The notes under the pieces are model-generated. The model saw only the letters and a program-made list of their open reading frames with translations. It was not told the origin of the DNA and made no database searches. From positions 558,001 to 622,000 of the forward strand of contig NC_083676.1 of the NCBI RefSeq assembly GCF_030384665.1: DNA of 64,000 nt, in the 5' to 3' direction. Source of the stretch: Lodderomyces elongisporus (taxonomy: Eukaryota > Ascomycota > Pichiomycetes > Serinales > Debaryomycetaceae). This document shows positions 32,008 through 41,900 of the stretch, piece after piece; the stretch's first letter is position 1; each line of letters starts with the position of its first letter. The position numbers and the translations under genes are program-made.

Positions 32008-35000
32008 ATGAAGGTGGACGAGCTCATTATTGATGGGTTCAAGTCTTATGCAACACGTACTGTGATTTCGGGATGGGACGCGTCTTTCAACGCCATTACT
32101 GGCCTCAATGGATCTGGGAAATCAAATATATTAGATGCTATTTGCTTTGTTTTAGGTATTTCATCTATGCAAACAGTGAGAGCATCAAATTTACAGGATC
32201 TTATTTACAAGCGAGGACAGGCTGGTGTAACTAAAGCAAGTGTCACTATAGTATTTAACAACTCTGAAATCTCGAAATCACCAATTGGTTTTGAAAACTG
32301 TTCAACAATTAGTGTTACGCGACAAATCATACTTGGAGGAACATCAAAGTATCTCATAAATGGACACAAGGCACAACAGCAAACAGTATTGAGTTTGTTC
32401 CAGTCGGTGCAGTTGAACATAAATAACCCAAACTTTCTTATCATGCAGGGTAAAATTACCAAAGTTCTTAACATGAGGGCCAACGAAATCTTGTCGCTTA
32501 TTGAAGAGGCAGCTGGAACTAGAACATTTGAAGAGAAAAAAGCCAAGGCTAAAAAAATTATGCTGAAGAAAGATACCAAGTTGCTTGAAATCAAGACGCT
32601 TTTGATTGAAGAAATTGAACCCAAATTTGAGAAATTTCGAAATGATAAAAGAGTGTTTTTTGAATTTCAGCAGACTCAAATAGATTTGGAGAAGCAGCAA
32701 CGATTACTTGTGGCATTAGAGTTTTCGAATTTGTCGAGCTTGCTAACAAATAGTTCTGATAGTACCAACAAATATGAAAACAAATTGGCGGAGCTTCAAC
32801 TTGATATTGATAAAGTGACGCACGAGATTGAAAGTCTAAACGAAGATTTGGCTCAAGTGAAAGCAGCCAGGGAGAGAAATATGAATAAAGATGGCGAACT
32901 AAATGCTCTAGAACAAAACGAGTCCCGATTGGCAAATGAACTTGCTAGACTTACAACTCAGAGGACTTTGGCGAAAGAAGAATTAGACAGTTTGTTAAGC
33001 AAAAAGCAACTGCTCTTTATAAAAAAGAAGGAATTGGAGAACTTAACGAATGAAACCAAACTATCATATGATGAACATCAAAAAAGACTTGAGGAAGCAA
33101 AAAGCAACTTGGCACGATGCAAGGAAATTTACGAGAAAAAAGAGGAATTGTTAGCTGGGTTAAGTACAGGCTTATCTGCAAAAGGTAATGTGGCAACCGG
33201 ATATAGTGCTGAACTTGCAGAACTTAAAAATAAGTTGCATCTGTCTAAAAACTTGATTAATCAACACAAATTTAAAATTGAACATCTTCAACGCGAAAAC
33301 CAAGCTGATGAGCCCAAACTTTTTGAGGCAAAAAAAGAATATGAACATTTTGTTAGCAAGATAAAGACGATAAAGGAGGAGATTACTTTTCGCGAAGAAA
33401 AATTGCAACAATCAATGGGAGATTTTGTAGGCGATACAAATCCCAACGAGCTTCGAGATCGAGAGGAAAGATTACATTATGAGCAAGATAGACTTTATAA
33501 TCAGCTCAATCATATGAAGAATAATCTACGCGGGTTAGAGTTTAACTACGAGCGTCCATCTCAAGACTTTGATGATCGGTTGGTTCGAGGTGTAGTTGCC
33601 CAGCTTTTTGAGTTACCCGAGGACTCGCACGACAAGGCTATTGCTTTGCAGCAGTGTGCAGGAGGAAGACTTTACAATGTGGTGGTTGACACTAGTGAAG
33701 TTGCTTCTCAATTACTTGAGAGAGGGAGATTACGAAAAAGAGTAACCATGATACCACTTGACAAGATAAACCCAGCTGTTATTGGCTCGGCTACAATCGG
33801 CCATGCAGAACAAATTGCTCCTGGAAAAGTTCAACTTGCTTTGAGTTTGGTTAATTATCATAGGGATCTCCACAAGGCTATGCAGTATGTATTTGGAACA
33901 ACATTTATCTGTGATGATCCTAATACTGCGAAAGCAGTGACCTTCCATCCACAAGTGAGGGCAAGGTCAATTACTATTGAAGGCGATACTTATGAGCCTG
34001 AAGGGAATATCTCTGGTGGTTCAAGAAGGAATAATTCTGCTTTATTATTGGCTGTGAAAGACTATAACAAGTTGTCTCAGAAATTAAAAGTTGTCGATAA
34101 AGAGGTGAGTGCGGTTAGGGATCAATTGACTCAATGGGAAAAGACTCAGCATGCAACTAGTGGACTTCGAAACGAGATACAGATGAAGAAACACGAACTT
34201 GCGCTCCTTGAAAGAAAGCTTGAAACTAATAAATCAGTATCTCTAATTAGGGCCGTGGAAACAAGACAACAGGAGATTCTGGCACTCGAAGCAGAAATTG
34301 AAGAGCACAAAAAAATTTCCGCTCAATTACAACAAGAAATTACAAGCACTGAAAAGGATTTAAATGAATTTAATAATGACAAGTCGTCAAAATTGGAAAG
34401 CTTAAAAATTGAAGTTGGAAAGTTGAAAAAGGAATATGAATCGAAAAAAGAATTGTTAGCCAACGAAACCGAAAATTTCCAAGTTCTTCAATGGGAGTCT
34501 GAACAACGTTGTTCCGAGCTCGAAGAAATTGCACAGGAATTGCATACTATGGAGCTGGCGTTGGGGCAATCTGAAACCAAGGAATCTGAAGATCAGGATA
34601 AACAGGAAAATTTAGAGAGAGATTTAGCAATGGTGAGGGCTAAGATAGAAGATGAGAAAAATAGTTTAGCTGGTCTAGACGAAGAATTTAATGAGTTGAC
34701 AAGGATCATTGCCCTGAAAACCAAAAGAGTTGAAAACCACAAAATTAAGATAAAGTCAGTTCAATTTGAGCTCGAGAAGGCAAGAAATGCAACCTCTTCG
34801 TTGAAGGAAAGATTAGATTTGATTATGGGTGAGTTTGAGTGGGTGATGGATGCAAGATCTGTTGAAAAAACAATCGAGCAGCATCCAGGTGTAAATTATG
34901 ACGAGGTCAAGAGCCAAGTAGCTAAACTTGATGAAAAGTTTCAGAGCATGAGACGCAAGGTGAATGTCAATATCATGAGTATGATTGAGGAAAACGAAAA

Positions 35001-35529
35001 ACGAGAGGCTTCTTTAAAATCCAAAGTGAAGATTATCGAAAAGGATAAGAAAAAAATTGAAACAACTATTGCAAAGTTGAATGGAGAGATCCGCAAGGCA
35101 TTAAATGCTACTTATCAAAAAGTGTCTGAGGATTTTGGGCAAATTTTTGCAGACTTGCTTCCAGGGTCCTTTGCTAAATTGGTACCAGTGGATATGATGG
35201 ATGTGACAAAAGGATTGGAAGTCAAAGTGAAGTTAGGTTCAGTGTGGAAAGAGAGTTTGGTTGAATTGTCCGGTGGACAGAGGTCTCTCATAGCTCTTTC
35301 TTTGATCATGGCACTATTGCAGTTTAACCCGGCGCCCATGTACATCTTGGACGAAGTTGATGCAGCATTGGATTTGTCTCATACTCAAAACATTGGTCAT
35401 TTGATCAAGACAAGATTCAAAGGGTCTCAGTTCATTGTGGTATCATTGAAAGAAGGCATGTTTACCAATGCAAATCGAATCTTTAGAACGAGGTTCCAAG
35501 ATGGAACATCCGTGGTTTCAGTTATGTAG
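32008..35529 (+). CDS. SMC2: Condensin ATPase subunit Smc2
   Basis: 1173 residues, the usual length (1170 in S. cerevisiae). The start MKVDELIIDGFKSYATRT is typical of Smc2. Walker A GLNGSGKSN is at 32-40. Coiled coils cover about 170-500 and 680-1020. The hinge is at about 510-675, ending ISGGSRR. The ABC signature LSGGQ is at 1087-1091 and Walker B with D-loop MYILDEVDAALD is at about 1111-1122. Smc2 pairs with Smc4 in condensin to compact and separate mitotic chromosomes. Residue 186 (IMxKKDTKL) is coded by CTG; the matching position in S. cerevisiae Smc2 is a small residue (Ala or Ser, from memory), which supports reading CUG as serine. Confidence 0.98.
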   Translation: MKVDELIIDGFKSYATRTVISGWDASFNAITGLNGSGKSNILDAICFVLGISSMQTVRASNLQDLIYKRGQAGVTKASVTIVFNNSEISKSPIGFENCSTISVTRQIILGGTSKYLINGHKAQQQTVLSLFQSVQLNINNPNFLIMQGKITKVLNMRANEILSLIEEAAGTRTFEEKKAKAKKIMLKKDTKLLEIKTLLIEEIEPKFEKFRNDKRVFFEFQQTQIDLEKQQRLLVALEFSNLSSLLTNSSDSTNKYENKLAELQLDIDKVTHEIESLNEDLAQVKAARERNMNKDGELNALEQNESRLANELARLTTQRTLAKEELDSLLSKKQLLFIKKKELENLTNETKLSYDEHQKRLEEAKSNLARCKEIYEKKEELLAGLSTGLSAKGNVATGYSAELAELKNKLHLSKNLINQHKFKIEHLQRENQADEPKLFEAKKEYEHFVSKIKTIKEEITFREEKLQQSMGDFVGDTNPNELRDREERLHYEQDRLYNQLNHMKNNLRGLEFNYERPSQDFDDRLVRGVVAQLFELPEDSHDKAIALQQCAGGRLYNVVVDTSEVASQLLERGRLRKRVTMIPLDKINPAVIGSATIGHAEQIAPGKVQLALSLVNYHRDLHKAMQYVFGTTFICDDPNTAKAVTFHPQVRARSITIEGDTYEPEGNISGGSRRNNSALLLAVKDYNKLSQKLKVVDKEVSAVRDQLTQWEKTQHATSGLRNEIQMKKHELALLERKLETNKSVSLIRAVETRQQEILALEAEIEEHKKISAQLQQEITSTEKDLNEFNNDKSSKLESLKIEVGKLKKEYESKKELLANETENFQVLQWESEQRCSELEEIAQELHTMELALGQSETKESEDQDKQENLERDLAMVRAKIEDEKNSLAGLDEEFNELTRIIALKTKRVENHKIKIKSVQFELEKARNATSSLKERLDLIMGEFEWVMDARSVEKTIEQHPGVNYDEVKSQVAKLDEKFQSMRRKVNVNIMSMIEENEKREASLKSKVKIIEKDKKKIETTIAKLNGEIRKALNATYQKVSEDFGQIFADLLPGSFAKLVPVDMMDVTKGLEVKVKLGSVWKESLVELSGGQRSLIALSLIMALLQFNPAPMYILDEVDAALDLSHTQNIGHLIKTRFKGSQFIVVSLKEGMFTNANRIFRTRFQDGTSVVSVM

Positions 35530-36049
35530 AAATGAGAATTTAACTAGGAAATGGAATCTTAATGCTCATTCAAATAAAACCAGAAGGGGCAAAAATTAAA
35601 GAAAAAAAAAAGGAAGCTCAAAATTAGAGTTGCGTAAAAGTTATCGATTAATTTTTTTTTTCATTTTCTTTTATGTTTTTTGTTTGTCTTCTTTTTACTT
35701 TGCCTAGCGTATATAGACGTTTCTTGACTTGGATTTATGAAAGCTCTTTTCCCATTAGGCAAAGGCACCGTAAATTTGACCCAGAGTTTGGATTTTAGTT
35801 TTAAAGTATGACGTCAGGATATCAGTATAGCTTGATTCTAATGAATTTCAATTACAAAAAAATGGTTGACAAGGTCTAAAAGAAGAGAAATTATTGAAAA
35901 AAAGAAAACGGGACTAGTCGATTCTCTTTTTCCTTTTCAAAATGTCGGCTTTGGACAACGCAGTCATTATATAATTCCTTACCCTCTTAGTCCACTATCG
36001 AATGCTGCTGTTGACATATTTCTTATGTACTCTTCAATAATATATCCCT

Positions 36050-36084
<35 letters not shown>

Positions 36085-36402
36085 CCTTTGCTGTCAAAGC
36101 CATTCAGCGTTAGCCTTTTCCAGTTTCAATTCTTTATTATTTACTATTTACTATTTATTATTTATTATTTATTATTATTTATTATTTATTATTTTTATAT
36201 TCAGTATTTTTGTTCTTAATTTTCTCTCTCCTTTGCTCACACTTTCGTTTTGTAAACAAACTTGAAACAGGGCTCTTCAGTCCAAAAGGAAGAAAGACAA
36301 AAAAAAAAAAAACAAACAAAAAAAAATAATAATAAATAACAGCAATCTTTATTTTGTTGATTTGATTACAATCACTAAAATCTCATCATTTTAGTTCCCA
36401 CA
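35530..36402. other. SMC2-ANP1 intergenic region
   Basis: 873 bp with T- and A-runs, a (TA)n at 36053-36081 and a TTTATTA-type array at about 36136-36200. This is probably the ANP1 promoter. The ORF at 35866-36219 is repeat-derived and not credible. Confidence 0.55.
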
Positions 36403-37779
36403 ATGAGTCTATCCATGGGGGTCAAACCATATGAATATGACGATGGCTTCGAAGACAGATCAAAAATGAAAAGTAGTGACTTTAACAGAAGTCTCCAGAG
36501 CATTTTAAACTACCCATATTTCAAATCACTACGAGATATAATAATTTCGTTGCTTATCTTTATTCTCATTCTCGTCACTATACTACTGCGTCTATTTATC
36601 TTTGGGTCATCGTATTCGCCGAATCTCAAAGGTATTGACGATACTGTCCAGTTTTTCGATCTTGCAAACTATAATGGAAAACCGAATGGATGGCAATACG
36701 AAGAACGTGTGCTATTCTGCGTACCTTTGCGTGATGCTGCAGCCCATCTCCCCATGTTCTTTGATCATATGAAGAAACTTACCTACCCACATCATTTGAT
36801 TGATTTGGCTTTCTTGGTGAGTGATTCGAAGGATGATACAATGGGTGCACTTTTAAGACATCTCAACCAAGTGCAAGAGTCCCCTTTACAATTTGGTCAA
36901 ATCGAAATTTTTGAGAAGGACTTTGGTCAGGCTATTGGCCAAGGCTTTAGTGATAGACACGGGTTTGCTGCTCAAGGACCCAGAAGGAAACTTATGGCTA
37001 GGGCTAGGAATTGGTTGTGGTCAGTTGCCTTGAAACCCCACCATTCATATGTCTATTGGAGAGATGCAGACGTGGAAACCATTCCACCAACCATATTGGA
37101 AGATTTGATGCATCACGACAAAGATATCATTGTGCCCAATGTCTGGAGACCTTTACCTGATTGGTTAGGAAATCAGCAGCCGTATGATTTGAATTCTTGG
37201 CAAGAAAGTGATGGAGGATTGCAATTGGCAGATACATTGGATGAAGATGCCTGTATAGTTGAGGGCTATGTCGAGTACCAAACCTGGAGACCTCACTTGG
37301 CATACTTGAGAGATCCATATGGAGATCCCGAAGTTGAGATGGAGTTGGATGGTATTGGCGGTGTGTCTATATTGTCGAAAGCAAAAGTATTCCGTTCTGG
37401 ATCCAATTTCCCTGCATTTTCGTTTGAAAAACACGCCGAAACTGAGGCATTTGGAAAGTTGAGTAAACGGATGGGGTTCAGTGTTGTTGGCTTGCCTCAT
37501 TATGTGATTTGGCACATATATGAACCATCCCAAGATGATTTGAAACACATGGAATGGATGGCTCTGGAGGAGATTCGACAACAAGAGGAAATTAAAATAA
37601 AAAACAAGTACGATAAAGTTTGGGACAAAGCGTATGTGGACGTACAAGGCGACTGGCAAAAGGAAAAAGCAAAGGTGTTGAAAAACACCGATATGTCCAA
37701 GGTTAGAAAGATACAAGTTGATTGGTCTGGTTCTGATGATTGGCATCTAGACAAAAATGTCAAAGCTGGGAAAAATTAG
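36403..37779 (+). CDS. ANP1: Golgi mannan polymerase II subunit Anp1
   Basis: 458 residues and a type II membrane protein: a cytosolic N-terminus, a single anchor helix at about 45-67, then a luminal GT62 glycosyltransferase domain. Strongly conserved stretches are ERVLFCVPLRDAA, QGPRRKLMARARNWLW and YWRDADVETIP (the DxD-like nucleotide-sugar site, about 218-227), followed by WRPLPDWLG. In S. cerevisiae Anp1 works with Mnn9, Mnn10, Mnn11 and Hoc1 in the cis-Golgi to extend the alpha-1,6-mannan backbone of N-glycans. Among the paralogues Anp1, Mnn9 and Van1, the sequence around LVSDSKDDTMG and the LKHMEWMALEE tail is closest to Anp1. The yeast Gln-rich tail is absent, which explains the shorter length. 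Confidence 0.92.
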   Translation: MSLSMGVKPYEYDDGFEDRSKMKSSDFNRSLQSILNYPYFKSLRDIIISLLIFILILVTILLRLFIFGSSYSPNLKGIDDTVQFFDLANYNGKPNGWQYEERVLFCVPLRDAAAHLPMFFDHMKKLTYPHHLIDLAFLVSDSKDDTMGALLRHLNQVQESPLQFGQIEIFEKDFGQAIGQGFSDRHGFAAQGPRRKLMARARNWLWSVALKPHHSYVYWRDADVETIPPTILEDLMHHDKDIIVPNVWRPLPDWLGNQQPYDLNSWQESDGGLQLADTLDEDACIVEGYVEYQTWRPHLAYLRDPYGDPEVEMELDGIGGVSILSKAKVFRSGSNFPAFSFEKHAETEAFGKLSKRMGFSVVGLPHYVIWHIYEPSQDDLKHMEWMALEEIRQQEEIKIKNKYDKVWDKAYVDVQGDWQKEKAKVLKNTDMSKVRKIQVDWSGSDDWHLDKNVKAGKN

Positions 37780-38929
37780 TTAGAAACAAGGAAGACTGTA
37801 AAAGTACTTTATAGTACCCTTTTAGATCACATAATATAGATATAGATTTCAGTTAGTCATGGAGGTAACAAGTTGTAGTGGTGAGAGTGTAAAGGTGGAG
37901 GCAAGGAATGAGGTGGGAGCAGGATAGTGGAGTAAAGGAGGGCAAATAAAGGAAACGAAAGGAAAGTGGAGAAAGCAGAAAAGATACTACTAGACACTTT
38001 AGAAATTGATAAATATACCTATAGATTCAGTAAGGATACATAATGGTTGTTTGTTTGTTTGTTTATTTTTCTTTTCTTTTTCTATGGTTGATGTTTTGTG
38101 CGGAGTTATTATCGATAAATTTAAACTATATGATAAGGTTGTAGAGGATGTTGAAGGAAATTTGAATGAGCAGCGTTGAACCCAAAAAAAAATAATTAAT
38201 ATAACAAAAAAGAGAACAAGCTCCAATACACAAGTTGACGCGTTTGTTTTCTTAGCCAATGTAGTTTACCAAAGTCTCACTAATAAACGACGTTTGAGAG
38301 AACTCCTTTAACTTGTTTGTGCAATTTGTTGAAAATTAGCAGCCTGTGGTTTATTGCTTAATTACAAAAGCAAGCAACTAAATACTTGACTCTGTTAATC
38401 AGTGACATTTTACTCGATTAATTTATTCGTTGATCGTTTAAATAGATATCGTAAGTTGATATTGTATATAATATTACTACTATCACCACTAGTACTAATA
38501 CTACACATAATGACTATGATAATAATAAAAAAAATTCTTATAAACTAAAATTTAAACGGGAATATTAACGCAAGAATAAATACCCAAAACCTGTGAAATA
38601 AATAACCAGATCAAGCAAATTAAAAAAAGACTAGTTGTAGGATTAAGAACCGAAAATTGAAATTTGAAAAAAAAAAGTGTAATGAAAAATATAACGAAAT
38701 TTGAAACAATTGTCTGCGAATAAAACAGAAATATAAATGGAAACTGACGAAAAAGGTGAATGAATAAATAATAACCGAAAATGTGGGCAGAATATGATTT
38801 GAATGTGATAAATATGTGATTTTTTTTATTTTTAAAAAAAATCTGTCAATATCACTTTCGTTGAGTTTTGAAAAGGAGTTGGCAAAGACTCGTCATTTAA
38901 TGTTTTGAGATTGAAAGACTTTAGGTTGC
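37780..38929. other. ANP1 / adhesin convergent intergenic region
   Basis: 1.15 kb between convergent stops: G/A-rich on the left (37860-37985), AT-rich on the right, with short A-runs and a TTTGTTTG run near 38048-38066. No gene is seen. It is unusually long for a convergent spacer. Confidence 0.5.
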
Positions 38930-41900
38930 TTACAATAAAATTGACACTAAGATTGCGAATCCAGTCAACAAGGACGAGCGTTTCGTGAATTTACCTGCTG
39001 CACTACCTTCATATCCAATCATTGATGGAACGGTAACTGCAGAACTAGCAGATTCAACAGGGACAGTGGAAAATTGTTCAATTAAGGATGTAGTAGCAGT
39101 TGATTGAGCGCCAGTATTAATTGCAGAAGCCACGCCCTCATTACCTGAACTTATTCCTAATGTCTGACCTGCACCTGTTTGATCTTCTCCAATTTGCTCA
39201 GCAGTTGATTGTTCAGCGGATGGTTGTTCAGCAGATGGTTGCTCAGCAGATGGTTGTTCAGTGGATGGTTTTTGAGAAGTTGTTGGTTCTACTGCACTCT
39301 CATTTGGAGCAATGGTAGGAACAATTGCCCCTTCAAAAGTGGTACTCGAAAGTGGAGGATATACCTTACCAGTTTCGAGGCTAGTAGCTGAAGGTGTAGC
39401 GGTATTGGTTCCACCACCAGTTGGAGGTACACCAATGTCAGTGCCAGTTGGAGGAGTAGCAGTGTTGGTTCCAATTGGAGGTACACCAATGTCAGTGCCA
39501 GTTGGAGGAGTAGCAGTGTTGGTTCCAATTGGAGGTACACCAATGTCAGTGCCAGTTGGAGGAGTAGCAGTGTTGGTTCCGGTTCCAGTACCAGTTGGAG
39601 GAGTAGCAGTGTTGGTTCCGGTTCCAGTACCAGTTGGAGGAGTAGCAGTGTTGGTTCCGGTTCCAGTACCAGTTGGAGGAGTAGCAGTGTCAGTACCAGT
39701 TGGAGGAACACCAGTGTCAGTGCCAGTTGGAGGGACTCCAGTGTCAGTGCCCGTTGGAGGGACTCCAGTGTCAGTGCCCGTTGGAGGGACTCCAGTGTCA
39801 GTGCCAGTTGGTGGTACTCCAGTGTTAGTACCAGTGTCAGTACCAGTTGGTGGAACATTTGTATCGGTGCCAGTTGGTGGTACTCCAGTGTCAGTGCCAG
39901 TTGGTGGAACATTTGTATCGGTGCCAGTTGGAGGGACTCCAGTGTCAGTGCCAGTTGAAGGGACTCCAGTGTCAGTGCCCGTTGGTGGAACATTTGTATC
40001 GGTGCCAGTTGGTGGTACTCCAGTGTTAGTACCAGTGTCAGTGCCAGTTGGAGGGACTCCAGTGTCAGTACCAGTTGGTGGAACATTTGTATCGGTACCA
40101 GTTGGTGGAACATTTGTATCGGTGCCAGTTGGTGGAACATTTGTATCGGTGCCAGTTGGTGGTACTCCAGTGTCAGTGCCAGTTGGTGGTACTCCAGTGT
40201 TAGTACCAGTGTCAGTGCCAGTTGGAGGGACTCCAGTGTCAGTGCCCGTTGGAGGGACTCCAGTGTCAGTGCCCGTTGGAGGGACTCCAGTGTCAGTGCC
40301 CGTTGGAGGGACTCCAGTGTCAGTGCCAGTTGGTGGAACATTTGTATCGGTGCCAGTTGGAGGGACTCCAGTGTCAGTACCAGTTGGTGGAACATTTGTA
40401 TCGGTACCAGTTGGTGGAACATTTGTATCGGTGCCAGTTGGTGGAACATTTGTATCGGTGCCAGTTGGAGGGACTCCAGTGTCAGTGCCAGTTGGTGGTA
40501 CTCCAGTGTTAGTACCAGTGTCAGTGCCAGTTGGAGGGACTCCAGTGTTAGAACCAGTATCAGTGGGCGGAACCTCAGTACCCGTTTCAGTGTTCTCGCT
40601 AGAAGTCTCCGAGACGGTTGTATTTTGATACGGTGGTACAATTGATGAGGAAGATATTGGTGGCTCACTGGTAGTTGGTTCCTCACTAGTAGTAGGTTCC
40701 TCAGTTGAATTTTCTTCTTTACTGGAAGTAAGTTCTTCAGTAGAAGTTTCTCCTTCACTGGTGGTTGGTTCTCCAGTGGAAGTTGGTTCCTCACTGGTTG
40801 TTGGTTCTCTAGTGGAAGTTGGTTCCTCAGTGGAAGTTTCTTCTTCACTAGTAGTTGGTTCTCCAGTGGAAGTTGGTGGCTCACTGGTAGTTGGTTCCTC
40901 ACTAGTAGTAGGTTCCTCAGTGGAAGTTTCTTCGTCGCTGGTTGTTGGTTCTCTAGTGGAAGTTGGTTCCTCAGTGGAAGTTTCTTCTTCACTAGTAGTT
41001 GGTTCTCCAGTGGAAGTTGGTGGCTCACTGGTAGTTGGTTCCTCACTAGTAGTAGGTTCCTCAGTGGAAGTTTCTTCGTCGCTGGTTGTTGGTTCTCTAA
41101 TGGAAGTTGGTTCCTCAGTGGAAGTTTCTTCTTCACTAGTAGTTGGTTCTCCAGTGGAAGTTGGTGGCTCACTGGTAGTTGGTTCCTCACTAGTAGTAGG
41201 TTCCTCAGTGGAAGTTTCTTCGTCGCTGGTAGTAAGTTCTTCAGTTGAAGTTTCTTCTTCACTGGTGGTTGGTTCTCCAGTGGAAGTTGGTTCCTCACTA
41301 GTAGTTGGTTCCTCACTAGTAGTTGGTTCCTCACTAGTAGTTGGTTCCTCAGTAGAAGTTTCTTCTTCACTAGTGGTAGGCTCTTCACTGGAAGTTTCTT
41401 CTTCGCTGGTGGTTGGTTCCTCACTAGTAGTTGGTTCCTCAGTAGAAGTTTCTTCTTCGCTGGTGGTAGGTTCTTCGCTGGTGGTTGGTTCCTCACTAGT
41501 AGTAGGCTCTTCACTGGAAGTTTCTTCTTCGCTGGTGGTAGGTTCCTCACTAGTAGTTGGTTCCTCAGTAGAAGTTTCTTCTTCGCTGGTGGTAGGCTCT
41601 TCACTGGAAGTTTCTTCTTCGCTGGTGGTAGGTTCCTCACTAGTAGTTGGTTCCTCAGTAGAAGTTTCTTCTTCGCTGGTGGTTGGTTCCTCAGTAGAAG
41701 TTTCTTCTTCGCTGGTTGTAGGTTCTTCGCTGGTGGTAGGTTCCTCACTAGTAGTTGGTTCCTCACTAGTAGTTGGTTCCTCAGTAGAAGTTTCTTCTTC
41801 GCTGGTGGTAGGTTCGTCGCTGGTGGTTGGCTCTTCAGTAGAAGTTGGTTCTTCAGTAGAAGTTTCTTCTTCGCTAGTAGTTGGTTCCTCACTAGTAGTT

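Noticed and set aside
38168..38182. Possible tRNA B-box (GGTTCAACGC on minus strand)
   Set aside because: No A-box at the right distance and no cloverleaf could be drawn; flanks are A-runs.
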